Below, piece by piece: positions 1 through 5,088 of a DNA stretch of 5,103 bases (position 1 is the first letter of the stretch; each line of letters opens with the position of its first letter). Source of the stretch: a bacterium (lineage in GTDB: Bacteria > Oederibacteriota > JAJYGY01); NCBI GenBank assembly GCA_021790555.1, contig JAJYGY010000368.1:1-5103 (forward strand), written 5' to 3'. The notes under the pieces are model-generated. The model had not been told where the DNA came from. It did no database searches and worked only from the letters and a program-made list of their open reading frames with translations. Made by a program: the position numbers and the translations under genes.

Positions 1-48
1 CGCCCATTCGCTTGAAATTCGCTCCAAAGAAGGGCGTCGGCTTTTTTT
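1..48 (+). terminator. Possible rho-independent terminator cut by the left edge
   Basis: The segment GGGCGTCGGC (32-41) is followed directly by seven T residues (42-48). The first five bases of the window, CGCCC, are complementary to GGGCG at 32-36. This suggests a stem whose left arm starts outside the window. The visible loop of 26 bases is long for a terminator, which lowers confidence. If real, it would end a transcript entering from the left and separate it from the small genes at 108-738. Confidence 0.35.
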
Positions 49-107
49 GAATGGTCGCCTTGATGATCGAATTTTCATTTTTCGGATTTTAAGGAAGTAT
101 TTTCCCA

Positions 108-404
108 ATGCGTTTGTTGAAAGTCGGATTTAGGATTTTAAAGGGTGCGCTCGAAGGTCAAAAAAAGAATGCCCTTTCATGGACAATTCAATACATTTTC
201 GGCCCACTGAATTTTGTGGCCGGCGCAATTTTGTTGTTGTCCTCATTCTCCACCAAGAAGATATTGCGTCCATATGTTAACGTTCCCCATCCGATTTCGG
301 TGATCAGGGGTGTGGCACCAAACTTCCGGCCTAGTTGGCCCCGCCCGCTCCCTCCGATTGTGGAGCCGCAATCGCGTGACTCCTTGTGGTGGCGGGTATG
401 GTGA
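108..404 (+). CDS. Hypothetical small hydrophobic protein, 98 aa
   Basis: I do not recognise a family. The ATG at 108 is preceded by AAGGAAG (91-97) at a 10-base spacing, a good ribosome binding site, and the frame closes with TGA at 402-404. The basic N-terminus (residues 1-20) is followed by one hydrophobic stretch at about residues 31-47 (FGPLNFVAGAILLLSSF) that could be a membrane helix. The rest is rich in Pro, Arg and Trp and ends in WWRVW. Base composition changes inside the gene: about 40% G+C over 121-180 but about 65% over 301-360. The C-terminal third may therefore have a different origin from the front, as after an insertion or fusion. The next gene starts 22 bases after the stop, so the two are probably cotranscribed. 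Function is unknown, and it could be a remnant rather than a working gene. Confidence 0.5.
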   Translation: MRLLKVGFRILKGALEGQKKNALSWTIQYIFGPLNFVAGAILLLSSFSTKKILRPYVNVPHPISVIRGVAPNFRPSWPRPLPPIVEPQSRDSLWWRVW

Positions 405-426
405 ATGAGCTTAGGATGGTAATGTT

Positions 427-738
427 ATGAAAAGAGGTCCTACTCAAATAGGAAAATTTGAAAAGCAGATCAGAAAAGTAAAAAGAATACATTTTTTTCT
501 CATGGTCGGCTTTGCTATTTCTTTTTTTGCGTTTACAAATTTATTCCAGAGAACGAGGCAAGGAATTTGGGCTGTTTTAGTGCTGTTTACTATTGTGCTT
601 TGTGAATATTTACATCACAAATTTATCCGTTGCCCGAAGTGCAAAAAGTCTGTCTGGATAAAAAAGTGGCGGCGTAAACCATATTTCCCGCCTGCTTGTT
701 TTAACTGTGGATTGCCGTTCAAGAAAAGTGAAGATTAA
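427..738 (+). CDS. Small membrane protein with C-terminal zinc ribbon, 103 aa
   Basis: The protein has a strongly basic N-terminus (residues 1-20), two hydrophobic segments at about 23-40 and 47-62, then a C-terminal domain with C69-x2-C72 and C91-x2-C94. Two CxxC pairs 18 residues apart are the usual pattern of a zinc ribbon. By the positive-inside rule both ends should be cytoplasmic, which places the zinc ribbon and its many Lys/Arg residues on the inner face of the membrane. I cannot assign a named family or function; nucleic-acid or protein contact by the basic ribbon is only an inference. The start ATG at 427 follows AGGATGG (413-419) at a 7-base spacing. An earlier ATG at 422 runs into a stop two codons later. 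The gene is AT-rich, unlike the DNA from about 860 onward, which suggests acquisition by transfer. The hydrophobic segments and both CxxC pairs make a real protein likely. Confidence 0.68.
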   Translation: MKRGPTQIGKFEKQIRKVKRIHFFLMVGFAISFFAFTNLFQRTRQGIWAVLVLFTIVLCEYLHHKFIRCPKCKKSVWIKKWRRKPYFPPACFNCGLPFKKSED

Positions 739-943
739 GCAGTACTCGAGGGTAGCCCCCAAAATCAGCCCATTGAACGTGAATGGCTTTGGTAAAACAG
801 ACATCAGAGGGGTGGCCTGCGGTGTGGCTCCCCAATATGCCATGGCGTGCTTTCCTTCCATGTTCCTTGTTCCTGCCCCGCTCCTTCGCGGTCCTCGCGT
901 TCCCGCGCCCTGCGTGATTTGAACCGCGCCCCCTTGCACCCCA

Positions 944-952
944 TGTTATAAG
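944..952 (+). promoter_or_regulatory. Possible extended -10 promoter element for the DUF255 gene
   Basis: TGTTATAAG at 944-952 fits the extended -10 form TGn followed by TATAAG. TTGAAC at 919-924 resembles a -35 box, but its 22-base spacer is too long, so only the extended -10 supports this call. Transcription would start near 959 and give a leader of about 60 bases before the ATG at 1019. Confidence 0.3.
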
Positions 953-1008
953 GGAAGGACCGGCCGCGGCGGATTGAGGCCTTGGCCGGGGATGGTCGCA
1001 ACCTTCCC

Positions 1009-1014
1009 GGGAGG
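1009..1014 (+). promoter_or_regulatory. Ribosome binding site that decides the DUF255 gene start
   Basis: GGGAGG lies 4 bases before the ATG at 1019. Two upstream in-frame starts, TTG at 974 and ATG at 992, have no comparable site and would add residues before the conserved N-terminal motif, so 1019 is preferred. The 4-base spacing is short, but the lipoprotein gene at 3192 shows the same spacing. Confidence 0.6.
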
Positions 1015-1018
1015 CCGC

Positions 1019-3073
1019 ATGAGCAGCACGCAGGACGCCAGGCCTTCCAACCGCCTGATCCACGAGAAAAGCCCCTACCTTCTTCAGCACGCCCACAACC
1101 CGGTGGACTGGTATCCCTGGGGCGGGGAGGCCCTTTCCCGCGCCAGGAGCGAGGACAAGCCCATCCTGCTTTCCATCGGCTATTCCACCTGCCACTGGTG
1201 CCACGTGATGGAGCGGGAATCCTTCGAAAACCCGGCCGTGGCCGCCCTGCTCAACCGGGCCTTCGTCTGCGTCAAGCTGGACAGGGAGGAGCGGCCCGAC
1301 CTGGACGCCCTGTACATGGCGGCCGTGCAGGCCATGACCGGCCGGGGCGGCTGGCCCCTGAACGTCTGGCTGACCCCGGACCTGAAGCCCTTTTTCGGCG
1401 GCACCTACTTTCCGCCCGTGGACACGCCCGGCAGGGGCATCGGCCTGGCCACGCTGGCGGACCGCATCGAAAAGGCCTGGAAGGAGCAGCGCCCGCAGTT
1501 GAAGGCCCAGTCGGACCAGATGGCCGGCATGCTGCGCCAGTGGCTGGACGAGGGCGAGGCCGCCACCCAGGCGCCCGGCGCGGAGGTCCTGGAGGCCGCC
1601 CTGGCCTCGGCCCAGGCCGCCTTCGACCCGCAATGGGGCGGCTTTTCACCGGAGCCCAAGTTCCCGCGCGCCATGCTGGTCTCCCTGCTGTGGCGCCTGG
1701 GCCTGAAACGGCCGGCGGCGCGGGACATGGCCGCCCACACCCTGCGCGGGATGGCCCGGGGCGGCATCCACGACCAGCTGGGCGGCGGTTTCGCCCGCTA
1801 TTCCACGGACCGCGAGTGGCTGGCCCCGCACTTCGAGAAGATGCTCTACGACAACGCCCTGCTGGCCCTGGCCTTTCTGGAGGGTTTTCAGGTCACCGGA
1901 GAAGCCTATTTTCTGGAGGTGGCCGAGGGCGTTTTGGAATACGTGGCGCGCGACCTGAGCCACCCCGAAGGCGGCTTCTATTCCGCCGAGGACGCGGATT
2001 CCGAGGGGCAGGAGGGGCTCTTCTACCTTTGGACCCCCGGGGAAATCCGGGACCTGCTGGGGCCCGGGGAAGGCGCGGAATTCTGCCGCCTCTTCGGCGT
2101 GGAGGAGGGGGGCAATTTCGAGGGCGGCCGCAGCATTTTGCACCTGCCCCACGGCCGCTGGGAGGCGGACCGGGACGCCCGGGTGAAGGCCTGGAAGGCC
2201 CGGCTGCTTCAGGCGCGCGGGGGCCGCGCGCGGCCCTCGCTGGACGACAAGGTCATCACGGGATGGAACGGGCTGATGATCTCGGCCTTCGCCCGGGCCG
2301 GCCAGGCCCTGGGCAGGACCGCCTACCTGGATAGGGCCGCCCAGGCCGCGGACTTCATCCTGTCGCGCTGCCAGGGGCCCGCGGGACTGTTCCGGCGTTG
2401 GCGCGGCGGCGAGGCCCGCTTCGACGCCACCTGCGAGGACTACGCCTTCTTCGTCTCCGGCCTGCTGGACCTGGCCGAGGCCCGGGGCGGAGCGCGCTGG
2501 CTGAAGGAGGCGAAGCGCCTCACCGAGGAGATGCTGGCCAAGTTTTCGGATCCGGCGGGGGGGCCCCTGTACTTCGCCCAGGCCGGGCGGGACGACCTTC
2601 TGGCCCGGCCCAAAGACGGCGAGGACAACGCCATGCCTTCGGGCAACTCGCTGGCCGCCATGAACCTGCTGCGCCTGGCCGCCCTGATGGAAATCCCGCG
2701 GTACCGGCGCAAGGCGGAGGACATCCTGGGGGGATTCGCCGGCAAGATGAAAAGGTATCCCCTGGCCTTCCCGCAGATGCTGGTGGCCCTGGACTTCCTG
2801 CTGTCCGGGCCGAGGGAGCTGGTGGTGATTTCGCCCTCCGGGGGAACCGGCGGGGAGCTGGCCCGCGCGGCCCGCTCCGCGTTCCTGCCCCACAAGGTGC
2901 TGCTGGCCGCGCCGGACAGGGGGCCGGACCGGGCGGAACTGGAGGCCTTAAGCCCCCTGCTGGAGGGCCGCGGGTTGAAGGAGGGCGGGGAGGCGGCCTA
3001 TGTCTGCCGGCAAGGCGCCTGCGGGCTGCCGGCCACGGAGGTGAAGGGAATGCTGGCCGAACTGGAGGCCTGA
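1019..3073 (+). CDS. DUF255 / YyaL-type thioredoxin domain-containing protein, 684 aa
   Basis: This is a full-length member of the DUF255 family (B. subtilis YyaL, relatives of eukaryotic SPATA20). Family hallmarks appear in order. SPYLLQHAHNPVDWYPW is at residues 18-34. A thioredoxin-like CxxC, C58-H-W-C61, sits within STCHWCHVMERESF. DREERPDLD is at 88-96, GGWPLNVWLTP at 110-120 and GGTYFPP at 127-133. HDQLGGGFARYSTD is at 251-264, HFEKMLYDNA at 271-280, and YVC-x4-C-x2-PAT close to the C-terminus. Known members have an N-terminal thioredoxin fold followed by an (alpha/alpha)6 barrel like that of N-acylglucosamine 2-epimerases; here these would be about residues 10-175 and 190-590. The biochemical function of the family is not settled; both a redox role and sugar binding have been proposed. 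No signal peptide is visible, so it is probably cytosolic. Codon use is typical of the GC-rich part of the window. A GC hairpin follows the stop by 8 bases, and the next gene has its own promoter, so it is probably transcribed alone. Confidence 0.95.
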   Translation: MSSTQDARPSNRLIHEKSPYLLQHAHNPVDWYPWGGEALSRARSEDKPILLSIGYSTCHWCHVMERESFENPAVAALLNRAFVCVKLDREERPDLDALYMAAVQAMTGRGGWPLNVWLTPDLKPFFGGTYFPPVDTPGRGIGLATLADRIEKAWKEQRPQLKAQSDQMAGMLRQWLDEGEAATQAPGAEVLEAALASAQAAFDPQWGGFSPEPKFPRAMLVSLLWRLGLKRPAARDMAAHTLRGMARGGIHDQLGGGFARYSTDREWLAPHFEKMLYDNALLALAFLEGFQVTGEAYFLEVAEGVLEYVARDLSHPEGGFYSAEDADSEGQEGLFYLWTPGEIRDLLGPGEGAEFCRLFGVEEGGNFEGGRSILHLPHGRWEADRDARVKAWKARLLQARGGRARPSLDDKVITGWNGLMISAFARAGQALGRTAYLDRAAQAADFILSRCQGPAGLFRRWRGGEARFDATCEDYAFFVSGLLDLAEARGGARWLKEAKRLTEEMLAKFSDPAGGPLYFAQAGRDDLLARPKDGEDNAMPSGNSLAAMNLLRLAALMEIPRYRRKAEDILGGFAGKMKRYPLAFPQMLVALDFLLSGPRELVVISPSGGTGGELARAARSAFLPHKVLLAAPDRGPDRAELEALSPLLEGRGLKEGGEAAYVCRQGACGLPATEVKGMLAELEA

Positions 3074-3081
3074 GCCGGGGG

Positions 3082-3100
3082 CGCGGGGGTCCTCCCCGCG
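3082..3100 (+). terminator. GC-rich hairpin after the DUF255 gene, possible terminator
   Basis: CGCGGGG (3082-3088) pairs perfectly with CCCCGCG (3094-3100) around a 5-base loop, starting 8 bases after the stop codon. No T tract follows (the next bases are TCAAACCCC), so it is not a classical intrinsic terminator. In a GC-rich genome it may still pause polymerase, assist Rho, or protect the 3' end of the mRNA. Confidence 0.4.
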
Positions 3101-3109
3101 TCAAACCCC

Positions 3110-3137
3110 TTGCCAGGCCGGGCCGGGATGCTATGAT
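3110..3137 (+). promoter_or_regulatory. Sigma70-type promoter for the lipoprotein gene
   Basis: TTGCCA (3110-3115) and TATGAT (3132-3137) are separated by 16 bases, close to the TTGACA/TATAAT consensus. Transcription would start at about 3144. A hairpin lies at the predicted 5' end of the message: GTCGC (3149-3153) with GCGAC (3156-3160), flanked by GCC (3144-3146) and GGC (3163-3165) on the same axis. The lipoprotein start codon is about 48 bases downstream. Confidence 0.55.
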
Positions 3138-3182
3138 CTTGGCGCCTTGTCGCGTGCGACGCGGCACGAACCCACCACCCAT

Positions 3183-3187
3183 GGAGG
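3183..3187 (+). promoter_or_regulatory. Ribosome binding site for the lipoprotein gene
   Basis: GGAGG sits 4 bases before the ATG at 3192. It matters because it places the true start in a different frame from the downstream lipoprotein coding sequence, which supports the frameshift interpretation. The frame that encodes the mature protein has no ATG, GTG or TTG between 3137 and 3320. Confidence 0.55.
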
Positions 3188-3191
3188 ACCC

Positions 3192-3655
3192 ATGCCCAAG
3201 TTCGCGCGCATCTGCTTCCTCTCGCCCTGTGCGCCCTGTTCGCCTTCGAGGCCACGGGCTGCGGTTACATCCTCTACCCCGACCGGCGCGGCCAGACGGG
3301 CGGGCGCATCGACCCGGGCGTGGCCGTGATGGACGGCGTCTGCCTGATCTTCTTCGTCATCCCGGGCATCGTGGCCTACGCCGTGGACTTCTCCAACGGC
3401 ACCATCTACTTCCCGCGTTACCGCCGCCGCAGGGGCGAGCTGGAACTGGAAGGGGAGAAGGTGGCGCGCTTCAACCCCCAACACTACACCAACCACACCA
3501 TCGAGGATTTGGTGGCCCGGCAGACCGGGGTGATGGTTCCCCTGGGACAGGACGGCATGACCATGACCCGGTTGAAGTCCCTGGACCAGATGCGGGCCCG
3601 TTTCGCCGGCCTGGGTTCCATGGGAGAGGCCGAATCCATGGCCATGGCCCGCTGA
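3192..3655 (+). pseudogene. Small lipoprotein gene with an apparent one-base deletion in the signal peptide
   Basis: Two frames join to make one sensible protein. From the ATG at 3192, after GGAGG, the first frame reads MPKFARICFL, a typical basic-then-hydrophobic signal start. It then loses sense and stops at 3329. The frame that ends with TGA at 3653-3655 reads ALCALFAFEATGC upstream, a hydrophobic core ending in an ATGC lipobox. The switch lies at about 3213-3224 and needs one extra base; restoring it gives 155 codons, that is 154 residues. The mature part after Cys26 has GYILYPDRRGQ, IDPGVAVMDG, a hydrophobic stretch LIFFVIPGIVAYAVDF and NGTIYFP, followed by a charged C-terminal region. 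From memory this resembles a family of small proteobacterial lipoproteins sometimes misannotated as polyribonucleotide nucleotidyltransferase; I could not check this. Function is unknown and the location is probably a lipid-anchored envelope protein. Clean codon use after the break suggests a recent mutation or a sequencing error, not an old pseudogene. No canonical -1 slippery heptamer is seen. Confidence 0.72.
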
Positions 3656-3665
3656 GGCCTCATTT

Positions 3666-3737
3666 GCCTGGAACCGGGCCGTTTCCGGGGCGACCATACG
3701 CCTGTATGGATTTTTCCCTTGACCCCGGTTTCCAGGC
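3666..3737. promoter_or_regulatory. Nested dyad upstream of recA, operator and/or terminator
   Basis: GCCTGGAACCGGG (3666-3678) is matched by its reverse complement at 3724-3737 with one extra T. The axis of the outer 8-bp arm (3666-3673 with 3730-3737) falls at 3701.5, exactly the axis of the inner palindrome at 3694-3709. The right arm overlaps the last base of the recA -35 box and most of the spacer. The left arm begins 10 bases after the lipoprotein stop, and the right arm is followed by CGTTTTAT. Transcribed from upstream, it could therefore also act as a terminator for the lipoprotein gene. Confidence 0.5.
3694..3709. promoter_or_regulatory. Palindrome upstream of recA, candidate repressor operator
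   Basis: CCATAC-GCCT-GTATGG has perfect 6-base arms with a 4-base centre, placed 9 bases upstream of the recA -35 box. Since recA is the classic SOS gene, a LexA-type repressor is the natural suspect. However, the site does not fit the E. coli form CTG-N10-CAG or the Gram-positive form CGAAC-N4-GTTCG. LexA motifs differ greatly between phyla, so the assignment is open. Confidence 0.4.
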
Positions 3738-3748
3738 CGTTTTATACT
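3719..3748 (+). promoter_or_regulatory. Sigma70-type promoter of recA
   Basis: TTGACC (3719-3724) and TATACT (3743-3748) each match five of six consensus bases, with an 18-base spacer. This is the best promoter in the window. Transcription would start at about 3755, giving a leader of about 194 bases before the recA ATG. Confidence 0.7.
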
Positions 3749-3754
3749 CCCCCG

Positions 3755-3948
3755 ACGGTTCGCTTCAGGCCGCCTGGCCCACGAACCCGGGCGCCGCGCC
3801 GCCCCGCTTTGGAGGGCGGCCCGGCGGTGCCAAATGGCAGAAAAACGGTTCCCATCAAACAGTCCCGCCCACCGGCCTGGACTTTTCCTGAAACCCTTCC
3901 GCGTTCCTTAAGTCAGCCAGTGAAGGGCCGAAGCAGGAGGATCAAACC
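3755..3948 (+). other. Long structured 5' leader of recA
   Basis: Three hairpins can be drawn in order. GGTTCG (3757-3762) pairs with CGAACC (3782-3787), enclosing CAGG (3766-3769) with CCTG (3773-3776). GCCGCCC (3798-3804) pairs with GGGCGGC (3814-3820) around a 9-base loop. TGCCA (3828-3832) pairs with TGGCA (3835-3839). The remainder, up to AGGAGG at 3935-3940, is less structured. I do not recognise a known riboswitch class. No good gene is present, although an unsupported 61-codon frame runs from 3706 to 3891. Confidence 0.45.
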
Positions 3949-5088
3949 ATGTCCAACGAGAAGAAGCGGGCCCTGGAAATGGCCCTGGCCGAGATCGAAA
4001 AGCAGTTCGGCAAGGGCTCCATCATGAAACTGGGCGAGGCCCCGGTGCAGGACGTCCGGGTGGTGCCCACGGGCGCCCTCAGCCTGGACATGGCCATCGG
4101 CGTGGGCGGCGTGCCCCGCGGCCGCATCGTGGAGATCTACGGCCCGGAAAGCTCGGGCAAGACCACCCTCACCCTTTCCATCGTGGCACAGGCCCAGAAG
4201 GCCGGCGGCATCTGCGCCTTCATCGACGCCGAGCACGCCATGGACCCGGAATACGCCAAGAAGGTGGGCGTGGACATCGACAACCTGCTCATCTCCCAGC
4301 CCGAATCCGGCGAACAGGGCCTGCAGATCGCCGAGACCCTGGTGCGTTCGGCCGCCATCGACGTCATCGTGGTGGACTCGGTGGCCGCCCTGGTGCCCAA
4401 GTCCGAGATCGACGGCGAGATGGGCGACCCCCAGATGGGCATGCAGGCCCGCCTGATGTCGCAGGCCCTGCGCAAGCTCACCGCCGTGGTCAGCAAGACC
4501 AGCACCTGCGTCATCTTCATCAACCAGCTGCGCGAGAAGATCGGCGTGATGTTCGGCAACCCCGAGACCACCCCGGGCGGCAAGGCCCTCAAGTTCTACG
4601 CCTCGCTGCGCATCGACATCCGCCGCATCGAGGCCATCAAGAACGGCAACGAGGTCATCGGCAACCGGGTCAAGGCCAAGCTGGTGAAGAACAAGGTCGC
4701 CCCGCCCTTCCGCGAGGCCCAGTTCGAGATCCTCTTCGGCGAGGGCATCAACCGCGAAGGCTCGGTGCTGGACCTGGCCGCCGACCTGGGCGTGGTGGAG
4801 AAGACAGGCACCTGGTATTCCTACGCCGGAAACCGCATCGGCCAGGGCAGGGACGCCGTGCGCGTCTTCCTGAAGGAGAACCAGGCCATGTGCGACGAGA
4901 TCGAGGCCAAGGTGAAGGAGCGGCTGAAGCCCAAGGAGGCTGAGAAGCCCGCCGAAGCCGCCCAGGAGGCCAAGTCCGAGGCCAAGTCCGAGGCCAAGCC
5001 GGAGGCCAAGCCCGAAGCCAAGCCGGAGGAAAAGGCCAGGGAAGGGAAGGAAAAAGAGAAGGAAATGGTCAAGGCCGGCAAAAAATAG
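3949..5088 (+). CDS. recA: RecA recombinase, 379 aa
   Basis: RecA polymerises on single-stranded DNA in the cytoplasm, uses ATP to drive homology search and strand exchange in recombinational repair, and as an active filament triggers LexA self-cleavage in SOS-proficient bacteria. The sequence shows the N-terminal polymerisation helix region (1-30), Walker A GPESSGKT (65-72), the catalytic glutamate E95 in DAEHAMDP, Walker B VIVVD (139-143), DNA-binding loop L1 around EMGDPQMG (157-164) and loop L2 (about 194-210) with GVMFGNPETTPGG. VKNKVAPPF (246-254) is also typical. All key residues are present. The start follows AGGAGG (3935-3940) at an 8-base spacing. Length exceeds the usual 340-355 residues because of a Lys/Glu/Ala tail from about 327, including five EAK(S/P) repeats at 340-359. 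Regulation is probably from the promoter at 3719-3748 with the adjacent palindrome. No recX or lexA gene is visible in the window. Confidence 0.98.
   Translation: MSNEKKRALEMALAEIEKQFGKGSIMKLGEAPVQDVRVVPTGALSLDMAIGVGGVPRGRIVEIYGPESSGKTTLTLSIVAQAQKAGGICAFIDAEHAMDPEYAKKVGVDIDNLLISQPESGEQGLQIAETLVRSAAIDVIVVDSVAALVPKSEIDGEMGDPQMGMQARLMSQALRKLTAVVSKTSTCVIFINQLREKIGVMFGNPETTPGGKALKFYASLRIDIRRIEAIKNGNEVIGNRVKAKLVKNKVAPPFREAQFEILFGEGINREGSVLDLAADLGVVEKTGTWYSYAGNRIGQGRDAVRVFLKENQAMCDEIEAKVKERLKPKEAEKPAEAAQEAKSEAKSEAKPEAKPEAKPEEKAREGKEKEKEMVKAGKK
4966..5025 (+). repeat. Five 12-base tandem repeats encoding EAK(S/P) in the RecA tail
   Basis: Units start at 4966, 4978, 4990, 5002 and 5014, each GA(G/A)GCCAAG followed by TCC, CCG or CCC, with a degenerate sixth unit at 5026. 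They encode EAKS, EAKS, EAKP, EAKP, EAKP. The units are nearly identical at DNA level, with differences mostly at the fourth codon, which suggests growth by slippage or unequal exchange and possible length variation between strains. Confidence 0.85.

Larger units (their letters stand above)
739..1018. other. Intergenic transition from AT-rich to GC-rich DNA
   Basis: No convincing gene lies here. A degenerate hairpin is visible at 809-833: GGGG pairs with CCCC, and GCC at 815-817 with GGC at 826-828, with a bulge and a G-U pair between them. It has no T tract. In one frame, 773-835 encodes LNV, seven residues, then IRGVA and GVAP, similar to residues 57-71 of the small protein encoded at 108-404. 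A T-run-free, C-rich stretch follows at 870-940. A possible extended -10 element sits at 944-952. I see no inverted-repeat ends or target-site duplication that would mark an insertion sequence. Confidence 0.45.

Noticed and set aside
887..899. CGCG-GTCCT-CGCG hairpin before the DUF255 gene
   Set aside because: A 4-bp stem in GC-rich DNA is expected by chance, and no T tract follows.
916..925. The minus strand reads GGTTCAAATC, like the T-loop of a tRNA
   Set aside because: The flanking bases do not form a proper 5-bp T stem, no CCA or acceptor stem follows, and no D or anticodon arm is visible. It is not a tRNA, and not a supported tRNA-derived attachment site.
974..1018. Upstream TTG start for the DUF255 gene, adding 15 residues
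   Set aside because: There is no ribosome binding site before 974, while GGGAGG precedes the ATG at 1019, which also puts the first conserved motif at a normal distance from the start.
719..1633. Long minus-strand open frame opposite the start of the DUF255 gene
   Set aside because: It is a mirror of a strongly supported GC-rich gene. High G/C at third codon positions makes long antisense frames common, and the protein is low-complexity Gly/Arg/Pro without any family motif.
3212..3232. Programmed -1 frameshifting in the lipoprotein gene
   Set aside because: No X-XXY-YYZ slippery heptamer is present at the frame switch, and recoding within a signal peptide would be unusual. A missing base is the simpler explanation.
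3757..3787. GGTTCG...CGAACC as a Gram-positive-type LexA box
   Set aside because: The half-sites are in the opposite order and 19 bases apart, unlike CGAAC-N4-GTTCG. An RNA stem in the leader explains them better.
2398..3891. Long plus-strand frame spanning the end of the DUF255 gene, the lipoprotein gene and the recA leader
   Set aside because: It overlaps two better supported genes in other frames, its product is Arg/Gly/Pro-rich with no domain, and it crosses promoters and hairpins.
3719..4027. 102-codon frame overlapping the recA promoter, leader and recA start
   Set aside because: It lies in a different frame from recA, has no ribosome binding site, and its product is Pro/Arg-rich without motifs.
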